From assembly GCF_047607445.1 (NCBI RefSeq), contig NZ_JBLKRT010000027.1, forward strand, positions 1 to 64,000: 64,000 nucleotides of DNA. Reading direction: 5' to 3'. Shown in pieces: positions 49,516-57,444 of this stretch; positions within the stretch are counted from its first letter, which is position 1; every line of letters begins with the position of its first letter. Below the pieces are notes generated by a model, which saw nothing but the letters and a program-made list of their open reading frames with translations, had not been told where the DNA came from and ran no database searches. This DNA is from Crystallibacter sulfonylureivorans_A (GTDB taxonomy: Bacteria; Actinomycetota; Actinomycetes; Actinomycetales; Micrococcaceae). Both the position numbers and the translations under genes were made by a program.

Positions 49516-50151
49516 ATGGGCATCATCGTGGCCAACATGTTCCTCACCCTGGACGGTGTCTACCAGGCGAAGGGCGGGACCGATGAGGACCCGGAGAACG
49601 GCTTCGGCTATGGCGGCTGGCAAACGCCGTTCTTCGACGATGAATCCGGAGAGGCGATGGGCGCCGTCATCGACCGCATCGACGCGCTGCTGCTCGGACG
49701 GAAGACGTACGACATCTTCGCCGGGTATTGGCCGAATGTCGGCGACGACTCTCCGATCGCCGCGAAGTTCAACGCGGCGCCGAAGTACGTCGTCTCCACC
49801 AAACTCACCGAGCCGTCATGGGCGGGAACCACGGTCTTGCCCCATGCGATGGCTGCCGCGCACCTGCGCGAACGGCATGACGAGGTGCACCTCTTCGGCA
49901 GCGGCGACCTGTTGCAGTCGCTCTTCACCGAGGACGTGGTGGATCGCCTGAACCTGTGGCTCTATCCGCTCACCGTGGGCAGCGGCAAACGTCTCTTCGG
50001 CTCCGGCACGATTCCGGCGGCGTTCCGTCTGGTGGGACCGGCCCGCACCTTCGAGAAGGGCGCGGTGGCGCTGGTCTACGAGCGCGCGGGCGAAGTCGAA
50101 ACGGGCAACATGGACGAGGTTGTGGCGGGCCGGAGCGACGACGGCGGCTAA
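49516..50151 (+). CDS. Dihydrofolate-reductase-fold protein (RibD_C type)
   Basis: 211 residues with MGIIVANMFLTLDGVYQAKG at the N-terminus, IDALLLGRKTYDIFAGYW and VHLFGSGDLLQSLFTEDVVD, LNLWLYPLTVGSGKRLFG, the pattern of the YyaP/RibD_C dihydrofolate-reductase-like family. These are often annotated as deaminase-reductase proteins; activity is unproven. GGAGGAGGGG lies about 6 bases before ATG 49516. The 103 bases upstream carry no other gene. Confidence 0.85.
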   Translation: MGIIVANMFLTLDGVYQAKGGTDEDPENGFGYGGWQTPFFDDESGEAMGAVIDRIDALLLGRKTYDIFAGYWPNVGDDSPIAAKFNAAPKYVVSTKLTEPSWAGTTVLPHAMAAAHLRERHDEVHLFGSGDLLQSLFTEDVVDRLNLWLYPLTVGSGKRLFGSGTIPAAFRLVGPARTFEKGAVALVYERAGEVETGNMDEVVAGRSDDGG

Positions 50152-50189
50152 CACGAACGACCGACCGCTGACGAGGCCGTGAGCACGGC

Positions 50190-50651
50190 TCAGCGGGTAT
50201 CCAGGTCTTCGAAGACCAGGAATGTCTGGGTGTCCAGAATGCCGGGCATCGACTGGATCTGGTCGAAGATGACCCGGCGCAGATCCACGTTGTCCACCGC
50301 GCGGACCAGCAGGATGACGTCGAAGTTCCCGCCGACCAAGGCGATGTGATGTACCTCCGGGATGGCCCGAAGCGCCTCGCGCAACTCGCGCCAAGAATGC
50401 TGCCGCAGCTTCAGCGTCACATAGGCCGAGGCCTTGAGGCCCGCCTTGATCGGGTCCACCAGGGCAGTGAACTTGGTCAGGACACCGGCTTCGGTCAGTC
50501 GCGAGATCCGCGAATAGGCGTGGGCCCGGGAGATGTGAACGTTTTCCGCCACCGCGGTGACCGAAAGCCGGCCGTCCTTGGTCAGCTCCGCCAGGATCCT
50601 ACGGTCAATCTCGTCCAGCTGCTGGACTTTCACCGCGGCGCTCTCTGCCAT
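50190..50651 (-). CDS. Lrp/AsnC-family regulator, BkdR-like
   Basis: 153 residues: N-terminal helix-turn-helix (LDEIDRRILAELTKDGRLSV, then VAENVHISRAHAYSRISRL) and C-terminal RAM/ACT ligand domain (AYVTLKLRQHSWRELREALR). ATG 50651 has a GAGGTG ribosome site on the minus strand; ATG 50702 would add 17 residues. It is divergent from the 2-oxoacid dehydrogenase operon, the usual arrangement of BkdR regulators that respond to branched-chain amino acids. Confidence 0.87.
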   Translation of the reverse strand: MAESAAVKVQQLDEIDRRILAELTKDGRLSVTAVAENVHISRAHAYSRISRLTEAGVLTKFTALVDPIKAGLKASAYVTLKLRQHSWRELREALRAIPEVHHIALVGGNFDVILLVRAVDNVDLRRVIFDQIQSMPGILDTQTFLVFEDLDTR

Positions 50652-50714
50652 ACGTCTACACCTCGTGGGGTTATCCAGCTCACAGTAACAATTTGTCTCC
50701 AAGCGTACGGCTGA

Positions 50715-50764
50715 TTGCGCAAATTTTCCACGCTTTCCCGGAGAAGTGGATACGAAAAGTATCC
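50715..50764. promoter_or_regulatory. Palindromes between the Lrp gene and the oxoacid dehydrogenase operon
   Basis: TTGCGCAA (50715-50722) is an 8-base palindrome followed by AATTTTCCACGC. GGATAC (50748-50753) and GTATCC (50759-50764) are perfect arms around GAAAA. Both lie in the 230-base divergent region and are candidate Lrp sites. A CATACT -10-like box follows near 50771. Confidence 0.55.
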
Positions 50765-50881
50765 CAATCTCATACTAAAGCTACACAGTTTCTTCAGGCA
50801 GAGGCGGCCGCGGTACGGCCGGACGACCTGGCTGAAGCGGCAACACCGCTGCGGCCGACCAAGGATTTCGAGGGAGACACC

Positions 50882-52042
50882 ATGACTATCTCAACCGGTA
50901 ACCCGATCGAGGGATCGATGGCCGATCCGTCCCGCCGCGCCGGCATGGACGATCCGGTCACCGCCGAGGCCTACATGCTGCCCTCCGGCGAGCCCGTGCA
51001 GCTGGTGGATCCGGACGGCCGGCACGTGCACAACGACAAGTACCCGCTGCCCGACGGCGACGCCCTGCTGAAGGCCTACCGCGAGCTGGTGGTGGGCCGC
51101 CGCGTCAACGACCAGGCCAACGCTCTGGTCCGCCAAGGCCGGCTGGCCGTTTACCCGTCCTCGCACGGGCAGGAAGCCTGCCAGGTAGCCTCCGCGCTCT
51201 GCATCGGCGGGAACGACTGGATGTTTCCGACCTACCGCGACACCGTGGCCGTGATTGCCAAAGGCGTCGACCCGGTGCAGACCCTCACCCTGCTGCAGGG
51301 CGACTGGCACGGCGGCTACGACCCGTACGAGCACAAGGTCTCGATCCAGGCCACGCCGCTGGCCACCCAGTTGCTGCACGCGGTGGGCGTGGCCCACGCG
51401 GCCAAACTCAAAGGCGAGGACACCGTCGTCGTCGCGCTCTGCGGTGACGGGGCCACCAGCGAAGGCGACTTCCACGAGGCGCTGAACTTCGCCGCGGTGT
51501 TCCACCTGCCCGTGGTCTTCTTTGTGCAGAACAACCAGTACGCCATCTCCGTTCCGCTGAACAAGCAGACCGTGGCGCCGTCGCTGGCACACAAGGCCAT
51601 CGGCTACGGCATGCCGGGCGAGCGGGTGGACGGCAACGATACCGCCGCCCTGCTGGCCGTGCTGGGCAAGGCAGTGGACCGCGCGCGGGACGGCGGCGGC
51701 CCGGCCCTGGTGGAGGCACACACGTACCGGATGCAGTCGCACACCAACGCCGACGACGCCACCCGCTACCGTACCGACGACGAAGTGGCCGAGTGGACGC
51801 CCAAGGACCCGCTGGTCCGCCTGCGGGCCTACCTCAAGGAGCTGAACGTCCTGACCGAAGAGCTGGAAGAGGAGATCGCCGGCCGGGCCGAGACGGTTGC
51901 CGCCCAGATGCGCGACGGCCTCAACGCCGAGACCGAAGTGGACCCGGAGGACCTGTTCCGGTTCGTCTTCACCGAAAAGACCAGCCAGCTGCGCGAGCAG
52001 GCCGCCATGCTGCGCGAAGAACTCTCGCGCGAGTCGGCCTGA
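50882..52042 (+). CDS. 2-oxoacid dehydrogenase E1 alpha subunit
   Basis: Thiamine-diphosphate dependent decarboxylase subunit of a branched-chain 2-oxoacid or pyruvate dehydrogenase complex. The ThDP motif runs from Gly178-Asp-Gly180 (CGDGATSEGDFHEA) to Asn207-Asn208 (FFVQNNQYAI); the phosphorylation-loop-like HTNADDATRYR follows. 386 residues from ATG 50882, with GAGGGAG upstream. The BkdR-type regulator next door favours branched-chain substrates; neighbouring annotations in relatives often say pyruvate. Confidence 0.88.
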   Translation: MTISTGNPIEGSMADPSRRAGMDDPVTAEAYMLPSGEPVQLVDPDGRHVHNDKYPLPDGDALLKAYRELVVGRRVNDQANALVRQGRLAVYPSSHGQEACQVASALCIGGNDWMFPTYRDTVAVIAKGVDPVQTLTLLQGDWHGGYDPYEHKVSIQATPLATQLLHAVGVAHAAKLKGEDTVVVALCGDGATSEGDFHEALNFAAVFHLPVVFFVQNNQYAISVPLNKQTVAPSLAHKAIGYGMPGERVDGNDTAALLAVLGKAVDRARDGGGPALVEAHTYRMQSHTNADDATRYRTDDEVAEWTPKDPLVRLRAYLKELNVLTEELEEEIAGRAETVAAQMRDGLNAETEVDPEDLFRFVFTEKTSQLREQAAMLREELSRESA

Positions 52043-52066
52043 CCGCCGCCCACCGAAGGACACACC

Positions 52067-53116
52067 ATGAGCACAACAATGACGTTCGCCAAGGCGCTGA
52101 ACACGGCACTGGCCGATGAAATGGAAGCCGACGGCTCCGTCGTCGTCTTCGGGGAAGACGTGGGCCCGCTGGGCGGGGTTTTCCGCATCACCGACGGGCT
52201 GACGAAACGATTCGGCGAGGAACGCTGCTTCGACACCCCGCTGGCCGAGTCCGGCATCATGGGCATGGCCATCGGCATGGCGATGAACGGCCTGCGCCCG
52301 GTGGTGGAGATGCAGTTCGATGCCTTCGCCTACCCGGCGTTCGAGCAGGTGGTCTCGCACGTGGCCAAGATGCCGAACCGTACCCGCGGCAAGGTCAAGC
52401 TGCCGATGGTCATCCGGATTCCGTATGCCGGCGGCATCGGCGGCGTGGAGCACCACTGCGACTCCTCGGAGTCCTACTACGCGCACACTCCCGGGCTGAC
52501 CGTGGTGGCGCCGGCCACGGTGGAAGACGCCTACACCATGCTCCGCGAAGCCATCCGCTTCCCGGACCCCGTGGTGTTCCTGGAGCCCAAGAAGCTGTAT
52601 TTCTCCAAGGAGCAGCTGGACCTTGAGGCCCTGCAGTCGCGCTGGGGTACCCCGGCGCTGGACCGGACCGACGGACCTGAGCCCACTGCAGCGCCTGCGG
52701 AAGGAGGATTCGGCCGCGCCGTCGTCGCCCGCGCCGGAACCGACGCCACGCTGATCACCTACGGTCCGTCCGTGCCCACCGTGATGAAGGCCGCGGCAGC
52801 CGCCGCCGAGGAAGGCCGCTCGCTGGAGGTCATCGACATCCGCTCCATCGTTCCCTTCGACGACGAGACCGTAATGGCCTCCGTGCGCAAGACCGGCCGC
52901 GCCGTCGTGGTCGCCGAAGCCCCCGGTTTTGCCTCGGTCGCCTCCGAGATCGTGGCACGCGTGCAGGAACGCTGCTTCCACTCGCTCGCCGCCCCGGTGC
53001 TGCGCGTGACCGGTTTCGATATTCCGTACCCGGCACCGAAGCTGGAGCACTTCTACCTGCCCAGCGTGGACCGCATCCTGGACGCCGTGGACGAACTGCA
53101 GTGGGAGGACGCTTAG
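52067..53116 (+). CDS. 2-oxoacid dehydrogenase E1 beta subunit
   Basis: Partner of the alpha subunit, forming the alpha2beta2 E1. 349 residues; typical segments are VVVFGEDVGPLGGVFRITDG, RCFDTPLAESGIMGMAIGMA, PYAGGIGGVEHHCDSSESYY and the C-terminal domain with IDIRSIVPFDDETV. Starts 24 bases after the alpha stop, and the E2 gene starts 2 bases after its own stop. An acidic/Ala-rich insert near residue 205 (DGPEPTAAPAEGGFG) is a local oddity. Confidence 0.92.
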   Translation: MSTTMTFAKALNTALADEMEADGSVVVFGEDVGPLGGVFRITDGLTKRFGEERCFDTPLAESGIMGMAIGMAMNGLRPVVEMQFDAFAYPAFEQVVSHVAKMPNRTRGKVKLPMVIRIPYAGGIGGVEHHCDSSESYYAHTPGLTVVAPATVEDAYTMLREAIRFPDPVVFLEPKKLYFSKEQLDLEALQSRWGTPALDRTDGPEPTAAPAEGGFGRAVVARAGTDATLITYGPSVPTVMKAAAAAAEEGRSLEVIDIRSIVPFDDETVMASVRKTGRAVVVAEAPGFASVASEIVARVQERCFHSLAAPVLRVTGFDIPYPAPKLEHFYLPSVDRILDAVDELQWEDA

Positions 53117-53118
53117 CC

Positions 53119-54780
53119 ATGACGCGACAAGTATTCAAGCTGCCGGATCTGGGTGAAGGCCTGACCGAGGCCGAACTGGTCAACTGGCTGGTCAAGGTGG
53201 GCGACGAGATCCGCGTGGACCAACCGGTGGCCGAAGTGGAGACCGCCAAGTCCATGGTGGAGGTGCCCAGCCCCTACGCCGGGACCGTCGCCGTGCTGCA
53301 CGGTGCCGCCGGGGACACCCTGGATGTGGGCAAACCGCTGATCTCGGTGGATGCGCCGGGTTATGTGCACGACGACGGTGCGTCGGGTTCCGCGGGATCC
53401 GCACCGCAGGCGGGGGAGGCCTCTGGCAGCTCCGCGCCGCCTGCCGCCGGGCATCCCGACGGCGAGGCCTACCGGAACGAGGAACGTGCCGGCATCAAGG
53501 AACCCGCACATCAAGAACCGGCCCATCACGAATCGGCAGAGTCCGGTTCCGGCAACGTGCTCATCGGCTACGGAACCCCCGGCGGATCGGCCGGCTCCAA
53601 GCGCACCCGCAGGCCCAAGGCCGGCCGTGTCGCCGGGTCTCTGCTCGGCGCTGGCGCGCCTCCGTCGACCACCGGCGCCCCGGTGGTCGACCGGTCTCTG
53701 CTCGGCGCTGGCGCGCCTCCGTCGACCACCGACAGCGCCCCGTTGTCGAGTGCCCCGGTGGTCGACCAAGCGAGCGCCCCGGTGGTCGACCAAGCGAGCG
53801 CCAGCGAGCGCGTGGAGACCCGCGTGGAGACCCGCGTGGAGACCCGCGGCTCGGCGCCACTGGTCATCTCGCCGTTGGTCCGCAAACTGGCCCGGGACGG
53901 CGGCCTCCGTCTGGCCGACATCTCCGGTACCGGCGACGACGGGATGATCCTGCGCAAGGACGTGGAAGCCGCGCTCGCCGGCGCCCGTACCCCGGTGGTC
54001 GACCAAGCGAGCGCCAGCGAGCGCGTGGAGACCCGCGTGGAGACCCGGACCACCGAAGGGGCCTTCGGCGCCGACGCCCGCACCGGTCTCGGCATCTCCG
54101 CCCGCACGCCGATGAAGGGCGTCCGCAAGACCGTGGCGCAGGCGATGTCGCGCAGCCGCACCGAAATCCCCGAAGCCACCGTCTGGGTGGACGTGGATGC
54201 CACCGCGCTGCTGCAGATGCGGGCCGACCTCAAGCGGCGCGACCCGGAGAACACCCCGGGGCTGCTGGCCTTCATCGCCCGGTTCGTGCTGGCCGGACTG
54301 GCTAAGTACCCGGAGCTGAACACCCGGGTGGAAGGCGAGGAGATTGTCGGCTTCGACGGCGTCAACCTTGGCTTCGCCGCCCAGACCGACCGCGGGTTGA
54401 TGGTGCCGAGCGTCCGCAACGCCCACAAGCTCAGCGCCCGCCAGCTGGACACCGAGATCAGGCGGCTCACCGCCGTCGCGCGTGACGGCAAGGCCACGCC
54501 CGCCGAGCTGACCAGCGGTACCTTCACGCTGAACAACTACGGGGTCTTCGGCGTGGACGGCAGCGCCGCCATCATCAACTACCCCGAGGTGGCGATCCTC
54601 GGCGTCGGCCGGATCATCGACAAGCCCTGGGTGGTCAACGGCGAGCTGGCCGTCCGGAAGGTCACCGAACTGGTGCTGGCCTTCGACCACCGAGTGTGCG
54701 ACGGCGGCACGGCCGGCGGCTTCCTGCGCTACGTCGCGGACGCCATCGAAAACCCGGGCAGCGTGCTGGCGGACCTGTAG
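53119..54780 (+). CDS. Dihydrolipoamide acyltransferase E2 with REP-derived linkers
   Basis: Core of the 2-oxoacid dehydrogenase complex. One N-terminal lipoyl domain (residues 1-80, lipoylated Lys44 in VETAKSMVEVP), a linker, a peripheral-subunit-binding domain (about 245-285, SPLVRKLARDGGLRLADISG) and a catalytic domain (about 320-553) with AFDHRVCDGGTAGGF. Residues about 173-242 and 292-309, flanking the binding domain, are translated from the REP-like repeat family also found between paaE and paaG. They read as LLGAGAPPSTT, VVDQASASERVETR and tandem RVET steps. Linkers of E2 proteins are flexible, which may explain why the insertions are tolerated. 553 residues. Confidence 0.92.
   Translation: MTRQVFKLPDLGEGLTEAELVNWLVKVGDEIRVDQPVAEVETAKSMVEVPSPYAGTVAVLHGAAGDTLDVGKPLISVDAPGYVHDDGASGSAGSAPQAGEASGSSAPPAAGHPDGEAYRNEERAGIKEPAHQEPAHHESAESGSGNVLIGYGTPGGSAGSKRTRRPKAGRVAGSLLGAGAPPSTTGAPVVDRSLLGAGAPPSTTDSAPLSSAPVVDQASAPVVDQASASERVETRVETRVETRGSAPLVISPLVRKLARDGGLRLADISGTGDDGMILRKDVEAALAGARTPVVDQASASERVETRVETRTTEGAFGADARTGLGISARTPMKGVRKTVAQAMSRSRTEIPEATVWVDVDATALLQMRADLKRRDPENTPGLLAFIARFVLAGLAKYPELNTRVEGEEIVGFDGVNLGFAAQTDRGLMVPSVRNAHKLSARQLDTEIRRLTAVARDGKATPAELTSGTFTLNNYGVFGVDGSAAIINYPEVAILGVGRIIDKPWVVNGELAVRKVTELVLAFDHRVCDGGTAGGFLRYVADAIENPGSVLADL
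53636..53844. repeat. REP-like units inside the E2 gene, first block
   Basis: Two inverted 39-base units (53636-53674 and 53693-53731, starting GGTCTCTGCTCGGCGCTGG and ending GTCGACCACCG) are followed by a partial forward unit (53757-53778) and a full 40-base forward unit (53781-53820, GGTGGTCGACCAAG to GGAGACC). The 12-base end CGCGTGGAGACC is then tandemly repeated at 53809-53820, 53821-53832 and 53833-53844. All units keep the E2 frame open. Confidence 0.9.
53994..54045. repeat. REP-like unit inside the E2 gene, second block
   Basis: 53994-54033 is identical over 40 bases to the unit at 53781-53820, followed by one extra CGCGTGGAGACC (54034-54045). It lies just after the peripheral-subunit-binding domain, so the domain is bracketed by repeat-derived sequence. 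Confidence 0.9.
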
Positions 54781-54850
54781 CCGCTGTCCCCGCAGGCCGG
54801 ACACATGCAACCGCTGTCCCCGCAGGCCGGAGCCTGAACCGGCCTGCGGG
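54781..54850 (+). terminator. Direct repeat and terminator after the E2 gene
   Basis: CCGCTGTCCCCGCAGGCCGG occurs twice (54781-54800 and 54811-54830). The second copy pairs with the following sequence: CCCGCAGGCCGG (54819-54830) with CCGGCCTGCGGG (54839-54850), a 12-bp stem with an 8-base loop. Either copy can form the stem, so this is a terminator with a duplicated left arm. Confidence 0.8.
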
Positions 54851-54903
54851 AGAGCCGCAGAAATGCCCCTAGCTGGCCATTCCGCAGGACGCTACGCTTA
54901 GGC

Positions 54904-55119
54904 ATGATCACTCTGCCAGAGGCGTATCAAAAGTACCTCTCCGGGTTGTCTGCACACCATGCCGAGGCGCTCCGGCCGGTGTTCCTCGAATCGGCAGCCG
55001 AAGGGGAACACGGGATCATGATCCGGGGAATGGGCTCCAAGCACGTGCAGGCGTTCGTCGACGACTCCGTGCCGTTCGGCGAAATCCGCGAAGTGCTCCG
55101 CAACGTCCACGAGTTCTGA
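54904..55119 (+). CDS. Small hypothetical protein, 71 residues
   Basis: I do not recognise a characterised family. The protein is soluble and mixed-charge, with an N-terminal helix (LPEAYQKYLSGLSAHHAEAL) and the phrase IMIRGMGSKHVQAFVDDSVP. A TACGCT -10 box ends 5 bases before ATG, and codon use with GC-rich third positions supports coding. It stands alone between the dehydrogenase operon terminator and the MBL-fold gene. Confidence 0.65.
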   Translation: MITLPEAYQKYLSGLSAHHAEALRPVFLESAAEGEHGIMIRGMGSKHVQAFVDDSVPFGEIREVLRNVHEF

Positions 55120-55321
55120 TCGTTGGGGCTTGAGCGCGTGGGCCGCGGCCGGTAGCCGCGACCCGGTCTCTTCCTGTGCCTGTCCCCCTTCCCTACCTGT
55201 CTCTTTCGTGCCCGTCTCTCCGCGCCGTCGTTCGGTGGAACGGGCCGGCGCGGTACGGTAGCAGGAAAAGGCTGTGCCATCTGCGCGGCCAGTGTGCGAG
55301 GCGATGGAGGGTGACGGCCGG

Positions 55322-56164
55322 ATGAGCGATGCCGCCCGATCAGAGGACAGAACCGGCGAACGGGTAGAGACCGTACAGGTAGCGCCCGGAAACTATGTCA
55401 TCCGGACCTCGGAGTACCTGCTCAACACCGGGCTGGTTGTCGGCACGAACAAGGCCCTGGTGGTGGATACCGGCGCCGGCCCGCGCCAAGCCAAGCGGAT
55501 CTACGCCGCGGTGCGCCGCCTGACCAAGCTGCCGCTCGTCGTCGTCAATACGCATTTCCACTATGACCACGTCTTCGGTAACGACTACTTCGCAGCCCAG
55601 GGCGTGCAGGATTTTTACGCGCATCGCAGTTGCGCGCACGACATCGCGGAGAACGGCGCGCTTCAACGCGCAACTGTCGCGGAGACCGAACCGGAAATGG
55701 CGAACGCCCAGGGCGAGCACACCGCGATCAGGATCCCCACCCGACTGGTGGACACGGAGACCACCGTCGACCTGGGCGGCGTCAGCGTCAAGCTTTTCCA
55801 TTTGGGTTTGGGCCACACCGACGGCGACCTGCTGGTCGGCTCGCCCAGCACCCTGTTTGCCGGCGACCTGGTGGAGCAAGGCGCACCGCCCGCGTTTGAA
55901 GACTCCTACCCGCGCGACTGGGTCGAAACACTGCGGCGGATCTCCGGCTTGCGTCACGAGTACGACGTGCTGGTGCCCGGCCACGGCCAAACGGTCAGCG
56001 ACGCCTTCGTGAAGAACATGTGCGAGACCATGGCCCTGGCCGTCCGGATGGGGGAGCAGGCCAGCCGTGACACCCCTGCGGACGCCACCAAGGCCATCCC
56101 GATCCTGCCCTACGGCCCGGTGCAATCCCGCGCACTGCTGCAGCGGCTCAAAGCCAACAGGTGA
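55322..56164 (+). CDS. Metallo-beta-lactamase-fold hydrolase
   Basis: 280 residues. The metal-binding motif VNTHFHYDHVFGNDYF (H-x-H-x-D-H) is present, followed by HLGLGHTDGDLLVGSPSTLF and LVPGHGQTVSDAFV, which supply the later His and Asp ligands. Closest in pattern to the hydroxyacylglutathione-hydrolase/SoxH-like group. ATG 55322 has GGAGG 11 bases upstream; ATG 55304 would add six residues. The stop overlaps the MFS gene start (GTGA). Substrate unknown. Confidence 0.85.
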   Translation: MSDAARSEDRTGERVETVQVAPGNYVIRTSEYLLNTGLVVGTNKALVVDTGAGPRQAKRIYAAVRRLTKLPLVVVNTHFHYDHVFGNDYFAAQGVQDFYAHRSCAHDIAENGALQRATVAETEPEMANAQGEHTAIRIPTRLVDTETTVDLGGVSVKLFHLGLGHTDGDLLVGSPSTLFAGDLVEQGAPPAFEDSYPRDWVETLRRISGLRHEYDVLVPGHGQTVSDAFVKNMCETMALAVRMGEQASRDTPADATKAIPILPYGPVQSRALLQRLKANR

Positions 56165-57399
56165 GCGGCACAAGCGACTTCAGCCTCCGCCAGATAGCGC
56201 TACCGGCATTCGGCCCCTCGGTGCTGTATGGCGTGGGCATGGGCGCCATCGCCCCGGTCATCGCGCTACGGGCTCACGACCTTGGAGCCAGCTTTGCGGT
56301 GGCCGCGCTGATGACCACCGTCGTCGGGTTGGCCTCGCTGCTGACCAACCTCCCGGCGTCGTCCCTCACGGCAAGGTTCGGCGAACGAAGTGCGCTGGTC
56401 GCGGCAGCCGTTTGGGCGATGGCGGCCATGGTGCTCGGGGCCACCGCCACCAGTTTGCCGCTCTTTGCCGCGGCGATCTTCATGGTGGGCATGGCAGGTT
56501 CCGTGTTCAACCTGGCCCGGCAGTCCTACCTGACCGCGGCCGTGCCGCACCACCTGCGCGCCCGCGCCATGTCCACGCTCGGCGGGACCCACCGGATCGG
56601 CATCTTCGCCGGCCCGTTCCTGGCCGCTGCGGCCATCGCGCTGGGCGGTATCCCGGCGGCGTTTTGGCTGGGCGCTGCGACCATGGTGCTGGCGGCCGCG
56701 CTCTCGCTGACCGTGCCCGACTTCGAGCCGACAACGACGGCGGTGCCGGGCGCGCCGCCCGTGACCATCCGCAGCATCTTCACCCGCCACTGGCGGACCT
56801 TCGCCACGGTGGGCGTCGGAGTGATGCTGGTAGGCGCCGTCCGCGCCTCGCGGCAGGCCGTGCTTCCGCTCTGGGCCGCGAATCTGGGTCTGGATGCCTC
56901 GTCGGCGTCGTTGATCTACGGCTTGTCCGGTGCCGTTGAAATGCTGTTGTTCTACCCGGCGGGGAAACTCATGGACGTCAAGGGCCGGATCTGGACCGCG
57001 GTGCCGTGCATGGCCATCATGGCCGCGGGGCTCATCTGGATCCCATTCACGGCCGGCTTCACCGCGCTGCTGCTCGCGGCGCTGCTGATGGGCGTGGGCA
57101 ACGGGATGGGCTCCGGGATCGTGATGACGCTTGGCGCCGACTATGCGCCGGCGGCGGGACGGCCACAGTTCCTGGGCCTGTGGCGGCTGGTCACTGACAC
57201 CGGCATCATGGGCGGTCCGGCGCTGCTTAGCGCGGTCACCGCCCTCGTGTCGCTCTCCGTGGGGATATGGACGACGGCGGGGCTCGCCATCCTGGGAGCG
57301 GTCGCCTTGGGATATTGGATCCCACGGACCCGGCCCGCGGAAGCTCCCGAAGGTATCACCCGGGCCCCAACGCGTCGGCGCGGCAGCCCGGCCGGGTGA
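56161..57399 (+). CDS. MFS transporter
   Basis: 412 residues with about twelve membrane helices and the MFS loop motif ASSLTARFGERSALVAAAVW between helices 2 and 3; a second related loop, YPAGKLMDVKGRIWTA, lies in the C-terminal half. Start GTG 56161 overlaps the hydrolase stop, so the two are translated together and probably act together, for example hydrolysis and export of the same compound. Substrate unknown. Confidence 0.87.
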   Translation: MSGTSDFSLRQIALPAFGPSVLYGVGMGAIAPVIALRAHDLGASFAVAALMTTVVGLASLLTNLPASSLTARFGERSALVAAAVWAMAAMVLGATATSLPLFAAAIFMVGMAGSVFNLARQSYLTAAVPHHLRARAMSTLGGTHRIGIFAGPFLAAAAIALGGIPAAFWLGAATMVLAAALSLTVPDFEPTTTAVPGAPPVTIRSIFTRHWRTFATVGVGVMLVGAVRASRQAVLPLWAANLGLDASSASLIYGLSGAVEMLLFYPAGKLMDVKGRIWTAVPCMAIMAAGLIWIPFTAGFTALLLAALLMGVGNGMGSGIVMTLGADYAPAAGRPQFLGLWRLVTDTGIMGGPALLSAVTALVSLSVGIWTTAGLAILGAVALGYWIPRTRPAEAPEGITRAPTRRRGSPAG

Positions 57400-57444
57400 C
57401 GGGCAGGTAGCCGGAGCCGTACCCCGAGCGGCTAGCCCGCGTTG

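Noticed and set aside
50891..53050. 719-codon open frame on the minus strand opposite E1 alpha and beta
   Set aside because: Shadow of two well-supported dehydrogenase subunits; His/Gly/Val-rich nonsense translation.
53113..54810. 565-codon open frame opposite the E2 gene
   Set aside because: Shadow frame; the repeat units happen to be open on both strands.
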